Shown piece by piece: positions 32,620-40,268 of a stretch of DNA of 64,000 bases. The stretch is from Arenimonas sp. GDDSR-1 (lineage in GTDB: Bacteria > Pseudomonadota > Gammaproteobacteria > Xanthomonadales > Xanthomonadaceae). Position numbers and translations under genes: made by a program. The notes under the pieces are model-generated. The model was not told the DNA's origin, ran no database searches, and saw nothing but the letters and a program-made list of their open reading frames with translations. Numbering within the stretch: the first letter of the stretch is position 1; the number at the start of each line of letters is the position of its first letter. Where the stretch lies: the NCBI RefSeq assembly GCF_025980345.1, contig NZ_JAPDUI010000017.1:1-64000 (forward strand). The letters are read 5' to 3'.

Positions 32620-33734
32620 GCAACACGGATTTCTTCTCGCCGGCCATCGGACCCGTCTGTGTGTTCGGCGGTGGTAACGGCTGGGGAAAGCGCGTTGCCG
32701 AAACGATGATTAACGCCGGCTTCAAGGTGCTCATCGTTGAAAAACATGCCAGCCCTGCTGAAATCGACCAGGCGATTGCCAACAGCGTCCTGCTGTTCAT
32801 CGCCATTCCGGATCCGGCCATTGATGGTCTGCTGCAGATGCACGGCAGTGCCATGCACGGCCGCATGCTGATCGACTGCGCCACCAACAAATCCGGATTC
32901 AACGTCCGGCTGCAGGAATTGGCCTCAAGCGGAGTCCGTGTCTGTTCGAGCCACCCGATGGCGGCCTCCAACGCCGCCCTGCGCGGACAGAACGTGCTGC
33001 TGATGCCCATCGGCAATCAGCCGGAGACTGCCGAAGCGGCGGCACGGCACATCTACGGCCTGCTCGGAATGCAGATCAGCCGGATCGATTTCACACGGCA
33101 TGGCGAGATCATGGCAGTGGTCCAGATGCTGCCGCATGTGGTGCAACGGGTTTTCCTCGATGCGCTGGCCACCGGTCTGGCCGCGCATGCGCTGGACATT
33201 GCCGATCTGACGATGCTTGCCTCCGCGAACTACCTGCTGGCCGAGCTCGGTCTCGGGCGTGTCGCCGCGCAGCGCGGCGAGGTCTCCGCCGGCATCATCG
33301 CCACCGGAATGACCAGCGAGTTCGGCCGTAACCTGCTGGCGGTGCTGCATGACCGTCTGGAAGCCATCCAAACGCACGGCAGTTCACGTACCGAGCTGGC
33401 CGCACTGTTCGATGCGGCAACGCAACGCATTGATCCGGACGGCGTCTGGCGGCGGGACATGGCCCATAAATCGGAAGCTGCCCTGATCCGGCTCGGCAAT
33501 CTCCGCAGCCGGAGCCTCGCGATCGAAGCCCCAAACCGTATCGGCATGCTTCGCGACATCCTGACCGTATTGGCGCGGCACAGCATCGATATGACCGCAC
33601 TGGACTCGCAGTTGATGACAGGTGATGACGGCAGGGAGCGGGTCCGCTTCGAGATCGGCATCGGCGCGCAAGCCCTCGACCTGGAAGGCATTGAATCGGA
33701 GTTACGGACCTTCGATGCTCTGCTTTTTGATTAA
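32616..33734 (+). CDS. Prephenate dehydrogenase-like protein with C-terminal ACT-like domain
   Basis: 'VCVFGGGNGWGKRVAETMINAGFKVLIVEK', 'LIDCATNKSGF', 'SSHPMAASNAALRGQNVLLMP'; C-terminal 'LAIEAPNRIGMLRDILTVLARHSIDMTALDSQ'. Confidence 0.82.
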   Translation: MSNTDFFSPAIGPVCVFGGGNGWGKRVAETMINAGFKVLIVEKHASPAEIDQAIANSVLLFIAIPDPAIDGLLQMHGSAMHGRMLIDCATNKSGFNVRLQELASSGVRVCSSHPMAASNAALRGQNVLLMPIGNQPETAEAAARHIYGLLGMQISRIDFTRHGEIMAVVQMLPHVVQRVFLDALATGLAAHALDIADLTMLASANYLLAELGLGRVAAQRGEVSAGIIATGMTSEFGRNLLAVLHDRLEAIQTHGSSRTELAALFDAATQRIDPDGVWRRDMAHKSEAALIRLGNLRSRSLAIEAPNRIGMLRDILTVLARHSIDMTALDSQLMTGDDGRERVRFEIGIGAQALDLEGIESELRTFDALLFD

Positions 33735-33743
33735 GCCTGAAAC

Positions 33744-33772
33744 ACCCGGCCCATCAAGGGCCGGGCGTGTTG
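33744..33772. terminator. Hairpin between convergent genes, probable terminator
   Basis: CACCCGGCCC-ATCAA-GGGCCGGGCGTG; weak T-run. Confidence 0.55.
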
Positions 33773-33776
33773 GAAC

Positions 33777-34529
33777 TCAGAAGCGATAGGCCAGACCGAA
33801 GCGGATGACATCCGCCTGGAATTCCTGTGTCACGGTTTCGCCATAATTCGGGAAGGTGCTGCCCGGCGCATAATCCAGATCATAAGTCACATCGCCGCCG
33901 TCATAGCGGAGATATTCAAGGCGTCCACTCCAGTTGCCACCGAAGCGGAACTCCAGACCGGCACCGAGCACGGTTTGACTGAGGCTTTTCGAGGCACCGC
34001 CGATTTTGGCATAGCCGTTGTCAAGACCGGTTTCCGTCAACACCGTGGCAAAATCCACATCCGTCCAAGCCCAACCGGCGGTGAGGTAGACCATCACCTG
34101 ATCGCCGGCATATCCGAAGCGGGGCCGGATCGAATAACTGTCGCCGGCATCGAAACCCTGCCCGACCGTATATTCAAGACCGCTGCCGGTAGCCAGAACG
34201 CTGCGGACATCATCTCCGTTTGCGCCGAAATCGCCGTACTCCGCCTCGATGCCGAGCACGAAGCCGTTATCGAAATCATGGTCGTAACCGGCAAAAAGAC
34301 CCCAGGATGTTCCGCTACCGTCCACCTTTCCGGACAACGCATCCAGAACGGCCGTCTGTGTTGCAACCGTCTCGACGCTCCAGTTTCCGCTCAAGGCCGC
34401 CGAGGCATCCGCATCGCCGCTTCCCTGTCCGGCATTGAAGCCTGCATACCAACCGGACCACGAATCCGCTGCCGAGGCAGTCCCTGCAGCCGCCAGCAGC
34501 ATGCTGGTCAAAATCGCACGTTTCAACAT
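33777..34529 (-). CDS. Outer-membrane beta-barrel (porin-family) protein
   Basis: Signal peptide; 'WSGWYAGFNAGQGSGD', ends 'VIRFGLAYRF'. Confidence 0.88.
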   Translation of the reverse strand: MLKRAILTSMLLAAAGTASAADSWSGWYAGFNAGQGSGDADASAALSGNWSVETVATQTAVLDALSGKVDGSGTSWGLFAGYDHDFDNGFVLGIEAEYGDFGANGDDVRSVLATGSGLEYTVGQGFDAGDSYSIRPRFGYAGDQVMVYLTAGWAWTDVDFATVLTETGLDNGYAKIGGASKSLSQTVLGAGLEFRFGGNWSGRLEYLRYDGGDVTYDLDYAPGSTFPNYGETVTQEFQADVIRFGLAYRF

Positions 34530-34908
34530 TTTTAATCCCCCGATGAATGATCTGATGTGATGTGCCGTTGCAATAAATGCTCTGGCGATTGATGCTAGCA
34601 ATTCACCTTAAGCTTGTAAAACCATGCCGAATCCATTCAGGCACCGGTATGGGTACATTCATGTTCAATCTGCGCATATCAGCGGTTTGACAGTAAAATC
34701 AATTACCTGCCAAGCAACGCCGAAACTGAACAGGATGCAGAGTGTCCGTCGGTGCTGCGCAACATCCACCGGCATGACGACCGCCATAGCTGGAATCATG
34801 TCAATGCCTGCAAAGGTCATCATTCCTGAAAGCGGCGGGCGGATGGCGGCACCTGACATGAATATGGCATGCTCGTACTTCCCGCACATGGAAAAGGCAG
34901 TGACCCAC

Positions 34909-35754
34909 ATGACGTACCTCCCTCCGCTCTTTTTAGGGGCACACCGAGCGAAATCGTTCCTGCTTATTGTTTTCCTGGCTCTCCATTCAGGCCAGGTATC
35001 CGCCAACGGCCCGGACGGCTTTGTTTCGGAATCTCCGCTGCGGCGGGTGGAATACTGGCAGCTGCGCGCGGAAGCAATCGATGCGGCCCTGCAAGACCGT
35101 GCCGCATTATCCGCGGTGAAACTGGTATTTCTCGGCGACTCCATTACCGACTTCTGGCAACTGGGCGAGAATCCCTGGGTACGTGGGCAGAAATTCGGAC
35201 AGGACAGCTGGCGGCCGGCCTTCGTTGAAGGACTTCCGGAAAACCGTGCCCTGAACATGGGAATTTCCGGAGACCGTACCGAACACGTGCTGTTCCGCAT
35301 CCAGCCGAAAGCCGAAGGCGGCAGGGGGCAACTCGATGCGCCTGAATTGAATCCGGAGTTCATCGTGCTGATGATCGGCATCAACAATACCTGGGCGCAG
35401 GAAGATCCGGTGGTCGACAGCGTCTTCGCCGGCATTGTCTCGGTCCTGGATGCCGTGCATGCCCGCAAACCGAAGGCCCGTATCATCCTTCAGTCATTGC
35501 TTCCGACCAATGACGCCGAACGCAACCGGACTGTGGTGGTTCCGGTCAACGCCCGCGTAAAAGACCTGGCGGCCAGCCAGCCGCATGCCGGATACACCGT
35601 GTTCCTGGATCTGTATCCGAAGTTTACCGATGCCGACGGCGGACAGAACGCGGCACTGTTCGTGACCGACGGTGTGCATCCGAACGATGCCGGATACCGG
35701 ACCTGGGGCGCCTCTCTGCTTCCCTTTCTGCGTTCCCAACGGCACCCCTATTGA
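34909..35754 (+). CDS. SGNH/GDSL hydrolase (PAF-acetylhydrolase-like), secreted
   Basis: 'VKLVFLGDSITDFW', 'NMGISGDRTEHVLFRI', 'LMIGINNTW', 'DGVHPNDAGY'. Confidence 0.88.
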   Translation: MTYLPPLFLGAHRAKSFLLIVFLALHSGQVSANGPDGFVSESPLRRVEYWQLRAEAIDAALQDRAALSAVKLVFLGDSITDFWQLGENPWVRGQKFGQDSWRPAFVEGLPENRALNMGISGDRTEHVLFRIQPKAEGGRGQLDAPELNPEFIVLMIGINNTWAQEDPVVDSVFAGIVSVLDAVHARKPKARIILQSLLPTNDAERNRTVVVPVNARVKDLAASQPHAGYTVFLDLYPKFTDADGGQNAALFVTDGVHPNDAGYRTWGASLLPFLRSQRHPY

Positions 35755-35807
35755 CGGACGCATGGCGGAACGCTGTAATGGCCTGAATCAAATCCACGGA
35801 GTCCGTC

Positions 35808-36224
35808 ATGAGCGCACGCCCGAAATGGTATCTGCCTGTTTCAATCCTCGCCCTGCTGTGGAACCTGATGGGATGCGCCGCCTACCTCAGCGATGTGATG
35901 CTGAGCCCGGCTGACATCGCCGCCATGGATGCGGCGAACCAGACGCTGTACAACAGCCGGCCGGCCTGGGCAGTGGCAGCTACGGCCGTTGCGGTCTGGG
36001 GCGGCGCGGCCGGCTGCCTTGGCCTGATACTGCGCAAACGCTGGTCGGCCGTACTGCTCGAGCTGTCACTGGCGGGCGTGATTGTGCAGGACATCGGCCT
36101 GTTCATCCTCAGCGGCGTCAATCCAGGCAGCTTAGTGATGGCCATGCAGGGCTTTGTGCTGCTGGTCGCCATTGGACTGGTGGTGCTTTCACGCAGGGCG
36201 CTTGCCCGCGGATGGATTGGCTGA
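35808..36224 (+). CDS. Small integral membrane protein, unknown function
   Basis: 4 predicted TM helices; stop abuts the convergent stop of the next gene (TGATCA). Confidence 0.75.
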   Translation: MSARPKWYLPVSILALLWNLMGCAAYLSDVMLSPADIAAMDAANQTLYNSRPAWAVAATAVAVWGGAAGCLGLILRKRWSAVLLELSLAGVIVQDIGLFILSGVNPGSLVMAMQGFVLLVAIGLVVLSRRALARGWIG

Positions 36225-36992
36225 TCAGCGCTCAGTTTCTTTCATCAGCGCCTGCATGTCCTGTAAATACGGCTTGTAATTCCCAATGGCAGTGATGGCT
36301 ACGCCCTGATTGGCGACCCAAAAGCGCAGTTCCGGCAACAGTTTCGGATCCTTCAGATATGCATCGAGTACTGCTTGCGCCTCGACTTCGGAGACCGGCG
36401 ATTCGCAATCGATGAGATACTGCTCACTCGGTTTGGGTTGCTGCCAGCACTTCGCCCAGATATGGTCGGCCACTTTTGATGGCGTCAGTCCCCGCACGAG
36501 CTTCCGATACTCCGGCTGCAGCATGAACAGATACGCGGTTCCGGAGCCGTTCTCCAGGTAATATTGGGACAGCGCATCGCGCAAGCGCTGGTTGCGGATC
36601 AGTCCCAGTTCGCCGCCACTGCGCATTTCCTGATAGGTCGAGTCGGAAGTCACCCATTGCCACAGCTGGCTGGCTTGATAAAACGCCAACACCGTTTTCC
36701 AGGCGGAGCCGTCCACCAATTCGCCGGTCTCGGCATAGCGGACAGCGCCCTTGCCATAGTTGATCACCTGTCGCCACAAAGCCTCGCGGCGCTCGATTGA
36801 TTGCATATCAGCCTGCAGATTGACTTCAATGCGGGTCAAATACGCTTGCGCCTTGGCATCCTCGGCGCGCGCGGCATTCCAATTCGCCACTTGAATGCCC
36901 AAATAAACACCAGCCACCAACAATACAAACTCAATGCCGATAGCCATCCAGTTCTGTTCTTTCAGCGATTGCGAGAGGCGGCGGAGGATCAT
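36225..36992 (-). CDS. Tandem paralog 1 of the DUF6090-like single-TM protein family
   Basis: 'MILRRLSQSLKEQNWMAIGIEFVLLVAGVYLGIQVANWNA'; 'STYQEMRSGGELGLIRNQRLRDALSQYY'. Confidence 0.85.
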   Translation of the reverse strand: MILRRLSQSLKEQNWMAIGIEFVLLVAGVYLGIQVANWNAARAEDAKAQAYLTRIEVNLQADMQSIERREALWRQVINYGKGAVRYAETGELVDGSAWKTVLAFYQASQLWQWVTSDSTYQEMRSGGELGLIRNQRLRDALSQYYLENGSGTAYLFMLQPEYRKLVRGLTPSKVADHIWAKCWQQPKPSEQYLIDCESPVSEVEAQAVLDAYLKDPKLLPELRFWVANQGVAITAIGNYKPYLQDMQALMKETER

Positions 36993-37744
36993 GGCGCGGC
37001 AAGTTCCTTTTCGATGGCCGCGAGCAGTTCAGCGGTTTCCTCGTTGATATCGCTCATCAGATGGTACTGGGTAATCGCCCACTCGCGCTGGCTGCGCAGG
37101 TAGGCCGCAAACCCCGGGTTTTCCCGTGCCAACGCCACGATTTCGGCAGCCGGCCGCTGATCGAACACCGATAGGCCCAACGGATACTGATCACGAGCCC
37201 CGTCGTTCCGGAAAGGGCGCAATACATTCGACTGGACATCCAGCAGGCTGTCGAAATTGCCGTAATAGGCCTGAATCTGATGTGCGAGTTTGCGGTTCTT
37301 CAGAAGCCCGAGGCGGCCGGAACTTATCAGGGATTCGTAGCCGTTGCGAGAACGCACCGAGATCCTCACCAGATTCACCGCGCCCATCAGGTGATCCAGC
37401 TGTTCGGGCGGAAACGCTTCGGCCGGCGGTGCTTCCCAACGCTCGCTGGCACGCACGAGAGTCACCGGCAGGCGGATTCCGAACGCCTGATCGTAAATGT
37501 AATCGACGGCGGCAATACGCAGTTTGGCCGAATCTTCCAGCTCATCGCGTATGGCAAGATGCATCCGGAGGTCCTGGGCGATTTCGGTCAGATGGCCGCG
37601 CACCAATTCACGCTCCACCCGGGCTTCCTTCCAGTTCGCCACTTGAATGCCGAGATAAACGCCGACCACCAGCAACACGAATTCGATGCCGATGGCCATC
37701 CAGTTCTGTTCTTTCAGGGATTGCGACAGGCGACGGAGGATCAT
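36989..37744 (-). CDS. Tandem paralog 2 of the DUF6090-like family (cysteine-less)
   Basis: 'MILRRLSQSLKEQNWMAIGIEFVLLVVGVYLGIQVANW'; 'NGYESLISSGRLGLLKNRKLAHQIQAYY'; ATGA overlap. Confidence 0.85.
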   Translation of the reverse strand: MILRRLSQSLKEQNWMAIGIEFVLLVVGVYLGIQVANWKEARVERELVRGHLTEIAQDLRMHLAIRDELEDSAKLRIAAVDYIYDQAFGIRLPVTLVRASERWEAPPAEAFPPEQLDHLMGAVNLVRISVRSRNGYESLISSGRLGLLKNRKLAHQIQAYYGNFDSLLDVQSNVLRPFRNDGARDQYPLGLSVFDQRPAAEIVALARENPGFAAYLRSQREWAITQYHLMSDINEETAELLAAIEKELAAP

Positions 37745-38526
37745 GGATTTTCCTTGGCCATGGCGAGGATGTTGTTCCTGACATCATCGCTCAGAAACAG
37801 CTGGGCATTGCTCAACTGGGACTTGATGTCCCCGATACGGAGTCTCAGCAATTCGATGAAATCGGGATTCGAGCGCAATATGCCGGCGGCTCTGTCGATT
37901 TCATCAGATGAAAGGCCGGTGGTACAGGCATAATCAAGCGAGGTATCGATTCTGTCATAGTTTCCGACATCCTGGGGCAGATCGCCGCATTTGCTGCCGA
38001 TGGCAGTCTGGACCTTCAACGGAATCTTCATCCGGAAGGCAATCCGGTATCTTGAATTGATGCCCTCGGACTTCAGGTTTTCATAGGCCACGCTGTTGTA
38101 GACCTCAAGCGCGGTTTTTCGCAGCATCGGATCCTTGATCAGGCCAAGCGACCCCGTCGAAGTCAGCTCGTCATAGGTCGACCGGTGTCGAACGGCTTCA
38201 CCGTACTGGGTGGCGCGGTAGGCGGCGATGATCAGCGCCTCGTTCGACAACTGCGCATCGCCCTCCAGAGCATCCAGCGTTCTTTCGGCGTTGCTCAGGA
38301 CATTGCCGTAATACCCATTCAGGGAAATATAGTTCCACGCTTCGGTTTTCAGGTCCTCGCGGAGCCGGCCGGTGAATATTTCGGATTGTTTGCTGGACAC
38401 ACGCTCCGCATTCCAGTTGCTCACCTGGATGCCCAAAACCACACCGCTCACCAGCAGAACGAACTCGATGACGATGGCGGTCCAATTCTGTTCTCTTAGG
38501 CTCTGTGCCAGCCGGCGAAGCATCAT
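37741..38526 (-). CDS. Tandem paralog 3 of the DUF6090-like family
   Basis: 'MMLRRLAQSLREQNWTAIVIEFVLLVSGVVLGIQVSNWNAER'; 'STYDELTSTGSLGLIKDPMLRKTALEVYN'; ATGA overlap. Confidence 0.85.
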   Translation of the reverse strand: MMLRRLAQSLREQNWTAIVIEFVLLVSGVVLGIQVSNWNAERVSSKQSEIFTGRLREDLKTEAWNYISLNGYYGNVLSNAERTLDALEGDAQLSNEALIIAAYRATQYGEAVRHRSTYDELTSTGSLGLIKDPMLRKTALEVYNSVAYENLKSEGINSRYRIAFRMKIPLKVQTAIGSKCGDLPQDVGNYDRIDTSLDYACTTGLSSDEIDRAAGILRSNPDFIELLRLRIGDIKSQLSNAQLFLSDDVRNNILAMAKENP

Positions 38527-39296
38527 CGAACGCCTTCCTTGATTGCGGCAACGATAGGAACAATCTGTTTTCTGGTTGAGGCGTAATTGGCGGCTTTGGT
38601 GTCGTTTTCAGCAAGCTGATAGCGCAGCGCCTGCTCCATGCCCGGCGCCGCACGCAGCGCGGCGGCTGCGCGCTCGATGTCCTCGGCCGGCAAGTCGATA
38701 TCGCACGTCCTGGGCAGCCAGGTGAGATTGGCCCGGCCTGTACGCCTGACCTGATCGCCACAGGCCGATTTGATCGCCTCCTGAACCGGATAGGGCATGA
38801 CGCCGCGCATCAATTCGCGGTAATGCGGCCTGGACGTGACCGTCAGTGCATCGGTCCAGTCAAATTCGTAATAAGCGATCAGCAGGTTGCGGGCCTTTTC
38901 GGTACGGACCAGATTGACGGCGCCGGTAGCCACGATTTCATCGAAGGTCGACCGGCTGGACGCCGCCTCCTGCCACTGGCTTGCCTGATAGGCGCTGATG
39001 ACGAATGTCTCGGCATCGACCGAACCCGGTGCCTCGAATTCACTTAAGGCGACTTTTGCATACGTCGCGGTGGTCAGGTAGTACGCCTGCAGCGCATCGA
39101 CATTGTTGATTTCGCTTTCCAGATCGCCGATGAGACGGATGAACAGCTCATCCGCCCGACGCTGCTCAACCCGTGCCGCATTCCAGTTGCTGACCTGTAT
39201 GCCCAGAAACACGCCGGTCACCAGCAGAATGAACTCGATCCAGATGGCGGTCCAGTTCTGTTCCTTAAGCGACTGCGAGAGCCTGCGGAGAATCAT
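38523..39296 (-). CDS. Tandem paralog 4 of the DUF6090-like family
   Basis: 'MILRRLSQSLKEQNWTAIWIEFILLVTGVFLGIQVSNWNAAR'; 'STFDEIVATGAVNLVRTEKARNLLIAYYEFD'; ATGA overlap. Confidence 0.85.
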   Translation of the reverse strand: MILRRLSQSLKEQNWTAIWIEFILLVTGVFLGIQVSNWNAARVEQRRADELFIRLIGDLESEINNVDALQAYYLTTATYAKVALSEFEAPGSVDAETFVISAYQASQWQEAASSRSTFDEIVATGAVNLVRTEKARNLLIAYYEFDWTDALTVTSRPHYRELMRGVMPYPVQEAIKSACGDQVRRTGRANLTWLPRTCDIDLPAEDIERAAAALRAAPGMEQALRYQLAENDTKAANYASTRKQIVPIVAAIKEGVR

Positions 39297-40075
39297 GGCT
39301 GCGCTCCGGTGACCGTCTTCAGTCCCTCTACAATATCGGAATTGTTCACGGTCATATCGAACAGACGGGTGCCGATGTCGGCAATACGCACGCGCAGATA
39401 GGGGACGAATTGCGGATTCGAACGCAATGACTTTGCCGATTTCTCAATCTCATCTTTTGGCAGATCAAGCGTGCACGGGTAATCGATGGCATTGAGAATG
39501 GCCTTGTAATCGCCGCGCGTGACGTAGCGGTCACCGCACTGCCGGGCGAGCGCGCGCTGCATGTCATTGTCGATACTCATCCGGAACGCTTCCCGATAAT
39601 GCGACTTCACGCCCTCCTGCGCAAGACTGTCCATGCTCGGGACGTTGTAGATCCGCATGGCAGTCAGGCGCAATTTCTGATCCTTGATCAACCCGATATT
39701 TCCGGTTGAAATCAATTCGTCGTAAGTCGCCCGGAAACGTTGCGGATTCTTGTATTGCGTGGCGCGGTAGGCGTTGATGAGCAGCTGTTCATCCGACAGC
39801 GGCACTTTGCCGGTAAGCGCATTGACCGTCTTTTCGGCACTGACGAGCACATCGCGGTTGTATTCAATCAGGTATTGGTAAAAAAACGCCTCGTTGCGCA
39901 AATCGGCTTTCAGCCGCTCCGTGAACACCTCAGTCTTCCGCCTGGTTTCCCGTTCCGCATTCCAGTTGGAAACCTGCATACCCAGAAAAACACCGGTCAC
40001 CAGCAGAATGAACTCGATCCAGATGGCGGTCCAGTTCTGTTCCTTCAGTGATTGCGAAAGACGGCGCAGGATCAT
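39293..40075 (-). CDS. Tandem paralog 5 of the DUF6090-like family (promoter-proximal)
   Basis: 'MILRRLSQSLKEQNWTAIWIEFILLVTGVFLGMQVSNWNAER'; 'ATYDELISTGNIGLIKDQKLRLTAMRIYN'; ATGA overlap. Confidence 0.85.
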   Translation of the reverse strand: MILRRLSQSLKEQNWTAIWIEFILLVTGVFLGMQVSNWNAERETRRKTEVFTERLKADLRNEAFFYQYLIEYNRDVLVSAEKTVNALTGKVPLSDEQLLINAYRATQYKNPQRFRATYDELISTGNIGLIKDQKLRLTAMRIYNVPSMDSLAQEGVKSHYREAFRMSIDNDMQRALARQCGDRYVTRGDYKAILNAIDYPCTLDLPKDEIEKSAKSLRSNPQFVPYLRVRIADIGTRLFDMTVNNSDIVEGLKTVTGAQP

Positions 40076-40191
40076 GACGCAGCCCCGGACCGGTCCTGAC
40101 CAGGATGCTGCCGCTTGCCGCGTGTGCAGTAAGGGTTCCCCATCGACATCCCCCGATGTCCCTGCAGGGCGGAATCGCGCTGCAAGAGCCT

Positions 40192-40222
40192 ATAGTACCT
40201 GAGTTTTCAGGGGCGATTTCAA
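40192..40222 (-). promoter_or_regulatory. Weak candidate sigma70-like promoter for the paralog array
   Basis: Minus strand TTGAAA-19 nt-TACTAT; spacer longer than optimal. Confidence 0.3.
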
Positions 40223-40268
40223 GGCTTTTTCTTGATGGCCAGGCTTCCGGCAGGACGATTTGGACGAA

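Larger units (their letters stand above)
36922..40075 (-). repeat. Dispersed direct repeat of about 70-120 bp covering the 5' end of each of the five paralogs (units end at 36992, 37744, 38526, 39296 and 40075)
   Basis: e.g. + strand 'cagaatgaactcgatccagatggcggtccagttctgttcctt' is identical before 39296 and 40075; 'ccatccagttctgttctttcag' is shared before 36992 and 37744. Confidence 0.8.
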
